DNA from: Rhodopseudomonas palustris
Lineage (GTDB): Bacteria; Pseudomonadota; Alphaproteobacteria; Rhizobiales; Xanthobacteraceae
NCBI RefSeq assembly: GCF_013415845.1
Contig: NZ_CP058907.1
Location: 3,472,001-3,536,000, forward strand
Reading direction: 5' to 3'
Length of the DNA stretch: 64,000 nucleotides
The notes under the pieces were generated by a model. It saw only the letters and a list, made by a program, of their open reading frames with translations. It was not told the DNA's origin and did not search any database. Numbering within the stretch: position 1 is the first letter of the stretch; each line of letters opens with the position of its first letter. The position numbers were made by a program, and so were the translations under genes. Of the stretch, positions 9,273 to 17,056 are shown one piece after another.

Positions 9273-9355
9273 TCCGGTTACCCGCCCAGCGCTTGCCAGC
9301 CGGCAATTTGCCATTAGATTGACGGCACATTGCCGAACCATCGGTGGGGCGCACC

Positions 9356-9784
9356 ATGTCCATCATCGAAATTGTCGCGGATAAGCTCGGCGGCAAGCCG
9401 GTACTCGGTGCAACGGTTCGGTCCCAGGCAGACTTGGCCATGGTGGTCCGCAACCGGCTCCCCCTCGCCGCCCTCCAGGGATTGAGCCGCGCCGGGCTGA
9501 GCGATCAGGAAATCGAGCGGTTCGTCATCCCGCAGCGGACACGCCGACACCGCGCCGAGCGCAATCAGCCGCTCACGATCGACGAATCCGATCGGGCTGT
9601 CCGCCTGCTGCGCATTCAGAGCCTCGCCGAGGACACCTTCGACGTGGACAAGGCCAGCCTCTGGCTTCGCCGCCCTCTGGCTGAGCTGAACGGCGAAACA
9701 CCCCTCACCGTCGCGCAAACTGAGGCTGGCGCCAGGCTGATCGAGATGGTGCTCGGCAAGATCGCTTGGGGCGCAGCCGCCTGA
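9356..9784 (+). CDS. Xre/MbcA/ParS-type antitoxin (DUF2384)
   Basis: 142 residues from ATG 9356; a GTG at 9344 is also open, but a GGTGGGG box sits properly before 9356. An N-terminal Xre-like helical region precedes the DUF2384 toxin-binding domain (about 85-142: DTFDVDKASLWLRRPLAELNG, i.e. W-L-x-x-P, then GARLIEMVLGKIAWG). Its stop shares one base (TGATG) with the RES toxin start, the classical order of a Xre-RES type II toxin-antitoxin operon. It should neutralise the toxin by plugging its active site and autorepress the pair. Confidence 0.9.
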   Translation: MSIIEIVADKLGGKPVLGATVRSQADLAMVVRNRLPLAALQGLSRAGLSDQEIERFVIPQRTRRHRAERNQPLTIDESDRAVRLLRIQSLAEDTFDVDKASLWLRRPLAELNGETPLTVAQTEAGARLIEMVLGKIAWGAAA

Positions 9785-10245
9785 TGCGCCTGTGGCGACT
9801 GTCTCTCGCCCGTCACGCTCGGGCGTTCGACGGCGGTTATGGACTGCTGTTCGACGGCCGTTGGAACACCGTCGGCCGGCCCGTCACCTACTGCGCGACA
9901 TCGCCCGCTCTCTGTGTGCTGGAGAAGCTGGTGCACGTCGAAGACCCGCTGCTGCTGCCTGCGCTGATGATGGTGCGCTACGAAGCACCGGACGACTTGG
10001 CCGTCGACGACGTGCCACTTTCCGCCCTTCCGACCGATTGGCGACGTCGGGAGAGCTGGACTCAACGGCGCGGTGATGCGTGGCAGGCCTCGCTGACAGC
10101 CCCGCTGCTGCGGGTGCCATCCGCGATCGTCCCGATCGAGGGATCACCGGATCTCAACGTTCTGATCAACCACCGGCATTCTGGCGCCGACCGGATCAGA
10201 ATCGCAGACATCGAGCCGTTCACCCTCGATCCCCGCCTGTTCTGA
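9784..10245 (+). CDS. RES-domain toxin (NAD+-degrading type)
   Basis: 153 residues, the full RES length. The conserved features are the N-terminal RLWRLS, the pocket segment FDGGYGLLFDGRWNTVGRPV, TYCATSPALCVLEKLVH with the family Glu, and the late Ser (LRVPSAIVP). RES toxins are known to deplete NAD+ (phosphorolysis or hydrolysis), causing growth arrest. Start is ATG 9784, overlapping the antitoxin stop by one base, so translation is coupled. All named R, E and S residues appear present, so I expect an active toxin. Confidence 0.9.
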   Translation: MRLWRLSLARHARAFDGGYGLLFDGRWNTVGRPVTYCATSPALCVLEKLVHVEDPLLLPALMMVRYEAPDDLAVDDVPLSALPTDWRRRESWTQRRGDAWQASLTAPLLRVPSAIVPIEGSPDLNVLINHRHSGADRIRIADIEPFTLDPRLF

Positions 10246-10355
10246 CGATCGGGCTTCGGCATCCGAATGCCAACGTTCTCGCAGTTCCTATGCGCGAGAC
10301 CAGGTCGTAAGGTTGTTTGGGAGGGGTGCGCCGAGCTACACGGCCGGCGCGGAAG

Positions 10356-10440
10356 TGGTGCGCTCGGAGGGACTCGAACCCCCACGATTTTACTCACTGC
10401 CACCTCAAGGCAGCGCGTCTACCAATTCCGCCACGAGCGC
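10356..10440 (-). tRNA. tRNA-Leu (anticodon GAG)
   Basis: Reading the minus strand, the 7-bp acceptor GCGCTCG/CGAGCGC pairs fully. The anticodon arm is CTGCC-TTGAGGT-GGCAG, giving GAG. A long variable arm, typical of tRNA-Leu, and the T loop GTTCGAGTCC follow. The CCA end is encoded (10356-10358). It reads CUC/CUU leucine codons. It is transcribed towards the RES toxin gene. Confidence 0.95.
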
Positions 10441-10518
10441 TTGGGACCGGTTTCGGGCATCGCCGACCGGATCGACGGCGCCCATTTAACAAAACAATGA
10501 TGAGGCCACAAGGCCAGA

Positions 10519-10761
10519 TCACCTTCGATCTGGGGATCGCGGCAACATCTGTTTGACCTCGACCGCAATTCGGTTGCGATCGACCAAAACCATGCCGGAA
10601 GCGATCGGCATGTTGTTGGCGAGGATCTTGACCTCGTCGGCCTCGGTGGCATCCAGTTCGATGATGGCGCCGCGGCTCAGCCGCAGCACCTGGTGGATCG
10701 GCATCGAGGTGGTCCCGAGAACCACCATCAGATCGACGGAAACTTTATCGAGTGTCGGCAC
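10519..10761 (-). CDS. FliN/SpoA-domain protein (orphan FliN-like)
   Basis: 80 residues from GTG 10761, the only plausible start between the domain and the divergent lipB gene; the start is uncertain and has no good ribosome site. Almost the whole protein is a SpoA (FliN/MopA C-terminal) domain: LDKVSVDLMVVLGTTSMPIH, LRLSRGAIIELD, VLVDRNRIAVEVKQMLPRSP. FliN forms the flagellar C-ring with FliM and FliG and carries the CheY/switch surface. No other C-ring gene is nearby, so this is either the sole FliN placed away from the flagellar cluster or a second copy. Confidence 0.75.
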   Translation of the reverse strand: MPTLDKVSVDLMVVLGTTSMPIHQVLRLSRGAIIELDATEADEVKILANNMPIASGMVLVDRNRIAVEVKQMLPRSPDRR

Positions 10762-10827
10762 TGGAACCCGGACTGACTTGCCTGAGGAACGAAGACGTAG
10801 TCGACGACACCACGTTATGGTTATCCA

Positions 10828-11565
10828 ATGATTAACGCCCCCACTTCCCCCCGCCAGACGCTGGATTGGACCGCTCTGAAGCCCGCCGACGGCTCGCCGG
10901 CGGTGGAATGGCGGATTTCCGATTCGCTCGTGCCCTATCCGGAGGCGGTGGCGACCATGGAGGCACGGGCCGCGGCGATCGCAGCGGGCGACGCGCCCGA
11001 GCTGGTCTGGCTGCTGGAGCATCCGCCGCTCTACACTTCAGGCACTAGCGGCCATGCCTCCGACCTGCTCGAAGAGCGCTTCCCGCTGTTCACCACCGGC
11101 CGCGGCGGCCAGCTCACCTATCATGGCCCCGGCCAGCGCGTGGCCTATGTAATGCTCGACCTGAAGCGCCGGCGCCCGGACGTGCGCGCCTATGTGGCTG
11201 CGCTCGAACAATGGATCATCGCCACCCTCGATGCCTTCAACATCCGCGGCGAACGCCGGGAAGATCGGGTCGGCGTCTGGGTTCGCCGACCCGACAAGGG
11301 CGAAGGTTACGAGGACAAGATCGCGGCGATCGGCGTCCGGCTGAAACGCTGGGTGTCGCTGCACGGCATCGCCATCAACGTCGAGCCCGACCTGTCGCAC
11401 TTCAAGGCGATCGTGCCCTGCGGCATCAGCGATCCGCGCTATGGCGTCACCAGCCTCGTCGACCTCGGCCTGCCGGTGGTGATGACCGACGTCGACATCG
11501 CTTTACGCTCTGCCTTCGAAAACCTCTTCGGCGAAACCCGCACAGCCGCAACCACAAGCGCCTGA
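10828..11565 (+). CDS. lipB: lipoyl(octanoyl) transferase LipB
   Basis: 245 residues. LipB moves octanoate from acyl carrier protein to lipoyl domains of 2-oxoacid dehydrogenases and GcvH in the cytoplasm. Signature parts: [34 protein letters not shown] (substrate pocket), [20 protein letters not shown] with the catalytic Lys, and the [14 protein letters not shown] segment with the acyl-accepting Cys. Full-length. It is divergent from the FliN-like gene; no lipA is beside it. Confidence 0.95.
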   Translation: MINAPTSPRQTLDWTALKPADGSPAVEWRISDSLVPYPEAVATMEARAAAIAAGDAPELVWLLEHPPLYTSGTSGHASDLLEERFPLFTTGRGGQLTYHGPGQRVAYVMLDLKRRRPDVRAYVAALEQWIIATLDAFNIRGERREDRVGVWVRRPDKGEGYEDKIAAIGVRLKRWVSLHGIAINVEPDLSHFKAIVPCGISDPRYGVTSLVDLGLPVVMTDVDIALRSAFENLFGETRTAATTSA

Positions 11566-11829
11566 TCGCCTCCTTCCCGGATCGATCCGCACGCGAAGTG
11601 ATCACTCGCCGAAAGCGCGACTGTCACAATCGGCCGTGAGGCTCGATCAGCGCAGCGGCCCCGTGTCGAGTCACAGACTCCGGCAACGGAATTGTAACGA
11701 TGAAACCGCTCGGTTCCCGCCGCGCGGCACTGACAACGCTTTCGTCATGTTAGCAGGGAAAGATCAGCGACGGCCTCATTAGCTGCGGCCGCGCCACCCT
11801 CGTAGTTGTCCTAGTACCTAGTTTCAAGA
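11566..11829. other. intergenic spacer, no gene seen
   Basis: 264 bp between lipB and the GGDEF-EAL gene. No open frame with family resemblance and no convincing hairpin plus T-run was found. Composition is less GC-rich just before 11830, so it most likely holds the promoter of the c-di-GMP enzyme gene. Confidence 0.4.
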
Positions 11830-14454
11830 ATGATCCAACGCCCCACCAGTTCTCCCGATAATCAGTCACTGTGGCGCGCCGCGCTCGAGCAGACGCGCGA
11901 TGCTGCCATCGTTATCGACGATGCTGGCAACGTCTGTCTGTTCAACCGAGCCGCAGAACGGATTTGGGGAATTTGTCGCACGGACATCGTCGGCCGTACT
12001 ATTGGAATCCTCGGCCTCGACGGCATGACCTCGAAGCCCGCCTCCAGAGCCTTCTCCCCACCCGCTACATCGAACGGCGTCGCCATTCTCGAAATCCCAC
12101 GGCCGGACGGCCAGGTCATCAGCGCCGAGCTCACGCAATCGATGATAAGCACGTACGGCCACAACTACACTCTCGTCACCGCGCGCGATATCACGCCAGA
12201 GATGGAGCGGCGCAAAGGCATCGAACTGATCTCATCGATCGCAGACCGTACCACCCGCGCGGTACTGGTCACCGACGCTGATCTGAAGCTGCTTTACACC
12301 AACGCCGCCTTCACCGGCCTGTTCGGCTTCAGTGCCGCAGATGTCAAAGGCCGCAACGTCATCGGCCTCCTCGCCGGCCACCACACCAATCGCCGGACGA
12401 TCGCCAACCTAAAACAACGGATTGCCGACGCCGAGGGTGGCGAAGAAGAGATCCTGGTTTACGATCACAATGGTGACGAGATTTGGATATCGGCAGACGT
12501 AAAGGCGCTGCACGATGCGCAAGGCCGGGTCACACAGGTCTTCGGGCTGCTGACCGACATCTCGGAAACCCGGCAATTGCGCATGCTGCAGCAGGTGACG
12601 CTGAGCGCGCTCGCCGACGAGATTCCGATCACCGACGTCGCCGACCGGATGTGCCGCTTTGTCGAGAAGATCGCGCCGGACGTGGTCTCCACCATCCTGC
12701 ACGTCGACGCCCAGGGGCTGTTGCACCCGCTCGGTGGCCCGAGCCTGCCCGAGGATTACTCGCGCGCGCTCGACGCCGTGTCGATCGGCCCGCAGGTCGG
12801 CTCCTGCGGCGCTGCCGCGTATTTCGGCAAACCGGTGCTGGCACTCGACATCGACACCGATCCGCGCTGGGAGCCGTTCAAGAAGCAGCTGTTGGAAATC
12901 GGGCTGCGCGCCTGCTGGTCGTCGCCGGTCAAGGCCAAGGATGGCCGTGTGATCGGCACCTTCGCGTTCTATTTCCGCGCCTGCCGTCCGCCGAGCCATT
13001 GGCATCACCGGATCGTTGACGCCTGCCTGCATCTCGGGGCGCTTGCGATCGAGCGCATGGAGTCGCGCGCGCAGATCGCGCGTCTTGCCTATTTCGACAT
13101 GCTGACCGGCCTCCCCAACCGCGCCCGGCTGCGGGATCTGATCGCGGCCGCGACCGCGGCCTGCCCGCAGGGCCGCATGGTTGCGCTGGCGTTTCTCGAC
13201 GTCGACAATTTCAAGGACATCAACGACACGCTGGGTCATGCCGCCGGCGACGAATTCCTGATCGAGTTTGCGCGAAGGCTGCGCGATCAGGTCCAGCCCG
13301 GCGACGTGGTGGGACGGCTCGGCGGTGACGAATTCGTCGTCGTGTTGCCGAACCGGGAGCCGGCTGAAATCGAACCGGTGGTCGCCCGGATCAGCGAGGC
13401 GCTGATGCTGCCGTTTACGCTCTGCAACAGCCAGGTGCCGATGTCGGCCAGCATCGGCGTCAGCCTGTATCCCGACAACGCCACCGACCTCGACACGCTG
13501 ATCAACCAGGCCGACACCGCGATGTATCGCGCCAAGCGCTCGGGCCGCTCGACCTACCGGCTGTTCAACAGCGACATGCATGGCGCAGCCGAGCAGCGGA
13601 TGGCCTATGCGGCCGCGCTACGCTCGGCGCTGGCGAACAGCCGCCTCGAATTGCATTACCAGCCGCAGATTCGCACCAGCGACGGCGCACTGCACGGCGT
13701 CGAAGCCCTGGCGCGCTGGAACGATCCGGCGCTCGGTCCGGTGCCGCCGACGAAGTTCATTCCACTCGCCGAAGAGTGCGGCCTGATCGATCAGATTGCG
13801 TGCTGGTCGATCCGCGAGGCCTGCCGGCAGATGCGGGCATGGCGAGACCAGGGACTCGAGGTGCCGAGCGTCGCCGTCAATCTGTCGCCGATCAACTTCG
13901 AGAATCCAGCGCTACCGACACTGGTGGCCGACACGCTCGCGACCTATCACCTGCCACCCGAAGCTCTGATGCTCGAGGTCACCGAAGGCGTCGCCCAGGA
14001 CAACCGCTCGACCGCGCACGAGACGATGATGGCGCTGCGCCGGATCGGGGTCGGACTGTCGCTCGACGATTTCGGCACCGGCTATTCCAATCTCAACCGG
14101 CTGGCGCAATTGCCGATCCGCGAGCTGAAGATCGATCGCGGCTTCATGAGCGAACTCGAGACCAGCCCCACCGCCCGCGCCGTCGTCACCACCGTGGTGC
14201 GGGTCGGCCAGAGCCTCGCCCTCAGCGTCGTCGCCGAAGGCGTCGAGACCACCGCTCAATTCCAGCTCTTGAGTGAGCTCGGCTGTGACGTCGCCCAGGG
14301 CTTCCTGTATGCGCCGGCACTGGCGCCGGCTGCATTCGAGCAATGGCTGCTCGGCTACAGCGCCGCCCGCGGCGGCGCGATGATGGAGCGCATTAGCCCG
14401 ACGAGCACGGATGACCGGACGGCGCCATTCACTACCACGCGGCGGCGGAACTAA
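11830..14454 (+). CDS. PAS-PAS-GAF-GGDEF-EAL c-di-GMP enzyme
   Basis: 874 residues. PAS-A about 12-110, PAS-B about 137-250 (ISSIADRTTRAVLVTDADLK), a GAF-like domain about 265-410, an intact GGDEF motif at 498-502, and an EAL domain with EALARW at 625-630 and DDFGTGYSNLNRL later. No membrane segments, so cytoplasmic. GGDEF domains make and EAL domains hydrolyse c-di-GMP; both look catalytically complete. The order is that of E. coli DosP, and similarity continues through PAS-B into GAF. The DosP haem His region is not conserved in PAS-A, so oxygen sensing is not supported. Confidence 0.9.
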   Translation: MIQRPTSSPDNQSLWRAALEQTRDAAIVIDDAGNVCLFNRAAERIWGICRTDIVGRTIGILGLDGMTSKPASRAFSPPATSNGVAILEIPRPDGQVISAELTQSMISTYGHNYTLVTARDITPEMERRKGIELISSIADRTTRAVLVTDADLKLLYTNAAFTGLFGFSAADVKGRNVIGLLAGHHTNRRTIANLKQRIADAEGGEEEILVYDHNGDEIWISADVKALHDAQGRVTQVFGLLTDISETRQLRMLQQVTLSALADEIPITDVADRMCRFVEKIAPDVVSTILHVDAQGLLHPLGGPSLPEDYSRALDAVSIGPQVGSCGAAAYFGKPVLALDIDTDPRWEPFKKQLLEIGLRACWSSPVKAKDGRVIGTFAFYFRACRPPSHWHHRIVDACLHLGALAIERMESRAQIARLAYFDMLTGLPNRARLRDLIAAATAACPQGRMVALAFLDVDNFKDINDTLGHAAGDEFLIEFARRLRDQVQPGDVVGRLGGDEFVVVLPNREPAEIEPVVARISEALMLPFTLCNSQVPMSASIGVSLYPDNATDLDTLINQADTAMYRAKRSGRSTYRLFNSDMHGAAEQRMAYAAALRSALANSRLELHYQPQIRTSDGALHGVEALARWNDPALGPVPPTKFIPLAEECGLIDQIACWSIREACRQMRAWRDQGLEVPSVAVNLSPINFENPALPTLVADTLATYHLPPEALMLEVTEGVAQDNRSTAHETMMALRRIGVGLSLDDFGTGYSNLNRLAQLPIRELKIDRGFMSELETSPTARAVVTTVVRVGQSLALSVVAEGVETTAQFQLLSELGCDVAQGFLYAPALAPAAFEQWLLGYSAARGGAMMERISPTSTDDRTAPFTTTRRRN

Positions 14455-14476
14455 CCGCCACCGCGTTTGCGCGCGC

Positions 14477-14908
14477 TTATACCACGACTGCCGATCGTGG
14501 TGCGGCGGCGAGCTTGCGCACGATATAGCGCTGCTCTTGGGTCAGACCACCGAAGCCATAGCCGTCGGCCCGCACGCCGTTGACGTGGACATAGCTTTCC
14601 GAGTGCAGCGGTCCGAGTAGTTCGCCCATGCGGGCGTAGGTTGCGGTGATAAACTCCGCCTTCTCGTCTTTAGTGTTGCTGCTGTCGACGATCCGGATGT
14701 CGAGCCAGAAGCTGGCGAGGTTCTGATCCGCCAGCGAGGCACCGGCCGCGAACCAGTCGGCCGGATCGACCTGCTCGACGATCACCGCCGTCACCTTGGG
14801 GTCCTTGTGCAGGATGGTGGCGGCGAGATCGCTGGCCGCGGCGGCGATCCGCGGCTTCAGGTCCGAGGTCGGGCGCGGCGTCGAGTAATGCACGGTGATC
14901 AGCGGCAT
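14477..14908 (-). CDS. tautomerase family protein
   Basis: 143 residues beginning MPLITVHYS, so Pro2 would be the catalytic N-terminal proline after Met removal, as in the 4-oxalocrotonate tautomerase/MIF superfamily. It is roughly twice the length of a 4-OT monomer, consistent with two fused beta-alpha-beta units. It acts on keto-enol substrates in the cytoplasm; which one is unknown. It is transcribed divergently from a LysR gene 108 bp away, which is the usual arrangement for a LysR target. Confidence 0.85.
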   Translation of the reverse strand: MPLITVHYSTPRPTSDLKPRIAAAASDLAATILHKDPKVTAVIVEQVDPADWFAAGASLADQNLASFWLDIRIVDSSNTKDEKAEFITATYARMGELLGPLHSESYVHVNGVRADGYGFGGLTQEQRYIVRKLAAAPRSAVVV

Positions 14909-14992
14909 CGGTAGCTCCTCTCAACAAGTGTTCGATGCTGCAGAAGCTAGACCTCGCCCATAAATCAAGATACCCTATCAATCCACGTTTCA

Positions 14993-15010
14993 ATCATAAC
15001 AAATTCTGAT
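14993..15010. promoter_or_regulatory. candidate LysR operator between tautomerase and LysR genes
   Basis: Imperfect palindrome ATCATAA-CAAA-TTCTGAT (one mismatch in the arms), AT-rich within a GC-rich genome. It is 6 bp before the LysR start and in the shared control region of the divergent tautomerase gene. It resembles a LysR-type T-N11-A box. Inferred from position and symmetry only. Confidence 0.4.
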
Positions 15011-15016
15011 AATGAG

Positions 15017-15865
15017 ATGATCGACCTCGACATCGCCGCGGTACGCGCCTTCGTCCACGTCGCCGATCTGCGCAGCTTTACGCGGGCCGCCGAAGCGCTC
15101 GGCACCACCCAGGCGGCAATCAGCATGCGGCTGCAGCGCCTGGAGGCACTGCTCGAACGGCGCCTGCTGGAGCGCTCGCCGCGCTCGGTCGGGCTGACCG
15201 CAGAAGGCTCGGCGTTTCTGGATCGGGCCCGCGCGCTGATCGACAACAATGATCGCGCAGTTGCCAGCGAGCGCGTAATCGTTCAGTCACTCCGGCTTGG
15301 TATCAGCGACCACGTCGCCGGACCGGATTTGGTGCCGCTGCTGGCCCGGCTTGGCCGAGGGCGCTCCGACCTGCGGATCGAAGTCAGCATTGGGTTTTCG
15401 CGCGACCTGGTCGATGCGTTCGATCGCGCGGAGCTGGATGCGATCTGCATCCGCGAGAGCGCGGGGCGACGCGGCGGGGAGACCTTGCTGCGCGATGAAT
15501 TCGGCTGGTTCGCAGCGCCCGATTTCGATCTCGTCCACGGCGCGCCCGTTCCGCTGGCCTCGCTCGCTGCGCCGTGCGGCGTACGGGCAACCGCGGTGCG
15601 CGCGCTCGACAAGGCCAGGGTGCCATGGACCGAAGTGTTCGTCGGCGGCGGCGTCAGTGCAGTAGTTGCCGCTGCGCTCGCCCGCCTCGCCGTCGCACCG
15701 CTGGCCAAACGCATCGCGCCGCCGGGACTCGTCGATGTCGGCGCCACACTGAAGTTGCCACGCCTGCCTGCGTCGCCGGTCGTGCTGCACTCCCGCGTCA
15801 GCGACGCGAGCCGCCGCGCGGCGCTCAGGACCTTGGGGGCGACCTTCAGGCAGATCGCAGGCTAA
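15017..15865 (+). CDS. LysR-family transcriptional regulator
   Basis: 282 residues. The N-terminal winged HTH (about 5-63) is clear: VRAFVHVADLRSFTRAAEAL, then QAAISMRLQRLEALLERRLLER. A substrate-binding domain follows (about 88-280; LRLGISDHVAGPDLVPLLARL). LysR regulators usually autorepress and activate a divergent target when bound to a small metabolite. The divergent tautomerase is the likely target. Start at ATG 15017 with little ribosome-site signal. Confidence 0.9.
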   Translation: MIDLDIAAVRAFVHVADLRSFTRAAEALGTTQAAISMRLQRLEALLERRLLERSPRSVGLTAEGSAFLDRARALIDNNDRAVASERVIVQSLRLGISDHVAGPDLVPLLARLGRGRSDLRIEVSIGFSRDLVDAFDRAELDAICIRESAGRRGGETLLRDEFGWFAAPDFDLVHGAPVPLASLAAPCGVRATAVRALDKARVPWTEVFVGGGVSAVVAAALARLAVAPLAKRIAPPGLVDVGATLKLPRLPASPVVLHSRVSDASRRAALRTLGATFRQIAG

Positions 15866-15883
15866 GCCAGCGGCGTGCCGGTC

Positions 15884-16183
15884 TCACAGAGTCGACAGGA
15901 TCGAAAACCGCTCACCGGCCGCCCGCTGAGCCAGCAGTGCGGCGCCGGCCTCTTCCACCACCACCGCGTCGACCCGCGCGGCCGAGGGGCCGCGGTGGCA
16001 GGCGGCGATCATGTCGGCGACCACAGTCTGGTCGCCTCCGAGCAGCGCTTCGACGCTGCCGTCGCGGCGGTTGCGGACCCAGCCCTCGAGGCCGTTCGCC
16101 TGCGCCGTCATCGCCAGCCAGGCCCGATAGCCGACGCCCTGCACCCGGCCGCGGATCGTCACCTGCCGGATGATCTGGCCCAT
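15884..16183 (-). CDS. acyP: acylphosphatase
   Basis: 99 residues, the normal acylphosphatase size. The phosphate-binding loop with catalytic Arg reads [11 protein letters not shown] and the catalytic Asn lies in [17 protein letters not shown]. It hydrolyses acyl phosphates such as acetyl phosphate or 1,3-bisphosphoglycerate in the cytoplasm. Its ATG overlaps the stop of the oxaloacetate-decarboxylase-like gene (TGATG), so it is the third gene of the pccA operon and translationally coupled. Confidence 0.93.
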   Translation of the reverse strand: MGQIIRQVTIRGRVQGVGYRAWLAMTAQANGLEGWVRNRRDGSVEALLGGDQTVVADMIAACHRGPSAARVDAVVVEEAGAALLAQRAAGERFSILSTL

Positions 16184-17049
16184 CAGCGCTTCACACCGAG
16201 GAAGTGTTCGTTCCGATCAGCGACGACGTCGGCGCGCGTGACCTTGTCCATCAGGTCGGCGCCGGCGAGCCCGGTCAGTTGCTTCGGCGTCGCACCGGCT
16301 TTGATCGCCGACAACGTTTTGAACACGGCCTCGGTCGCAGCCGCGATCGGCGCATGGCCCTGCACCGCGATGCGGACTCGCCTGCCCGCGAGATGATCGA
16401 AGTCGCCGAGTTCGGCCGGCGGGCTGCCGAGCGCGAGCGGCAGCGTTGTCGCGGCGCTGATCGCTTCCAGCTGCGCGCGGGTCTTCACGCCGGTGAAGAA
16501 CAACGCATCAACGCCAGCGGCCTCATAGGCCAGCGCGCGCTCGATCGCATCATCGAGCGACGTGATCGAGCAGGCACCGGTGCGTCCGAAAATAACGAGA
16601 TTAGGATCGCGTCTCGCGTCGAGCGCGGCCTTGATCTTGCCGAGCCCCTCTTCGCGCGACACCAGCTGCGGCTTGGCTTCGCCGTAGGCCTGCGGCAGCA
16701 GCGTGTCTTCGATGGTGAGACCGGCGGCCCCCGCCGCTTCGAGTTCTTCCACGGTGCGGCGAACATTGAGCGCATTGCCGTAGCCGTGATCGGCATCGAC
16801 CACCACCGGCAACGCGGCGGCGCGTGTCATGCGCCGCACCTGCTCGGCAAGCTCGGTCAACGTGATCAGCGCGATGTCGGGATCGCCGAGGATCGCCAGC
16901 GAAGCCACCGAGCCACCGAACATCCCGAACGGAAAGCCGAGATCGTCGGCGATCCGGATCGAGATGGCATCGTATACAGACGCCGGGCGCACGCAGGCGG
17001 ATCCGGTGAGGATTGCCCGCAATGCGCTGCGGCGGTCGCGCCAGGCCAC
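16183..17049 (-). CDS. ICL/PEP-mutase superfamily, oxaloacetate decarboxylase-like
   Basis: 288 residues. Strong resemblance to the Pseudomonas PA4872-type oxaloacetate decarboxylase branch of the isocitrate lyase/PEP mutase superfamily. Evidence: [54 protein letters not shown] (metal-binding Asp) and the late QGHAPI His. The KKCGH loop of true isocitrate lyases is absent. Likely reaction: oxaloacetate to pyruvate plus CO2. It starts 7 bp after the pccA stop and overlaps acylphosphatase, so one operon. A lyase of another 2-oxo diacid is possible. Confidence 0.82.
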   Translation of the reverse strand: MAWRDRRSALRAILTGSACVRPASVYDAISIRIADDLGFPFGMFGGSVASLAILGDPDIALITLTELAEQVRRMTRAAALPVVVDADHGYGNALNVRRTVEELEAAGAAGLTIEDTLLPQAYGEAKPQLVSREEGLGKIKAALDARRDPNLVIFGRTGACSITSLDDAIERALAYEAAGVDALFFTGVKTRAQLEAISAATTLPLALGSPPAELGDFDHLAGRRVRIAVQGHAPIAAATEAVFKTLSAIKAGATPKQLTGLAGADLMDKVTRADVVADRNEHFLGVKR

Positions 17050-17056
17050 GGCGGGC

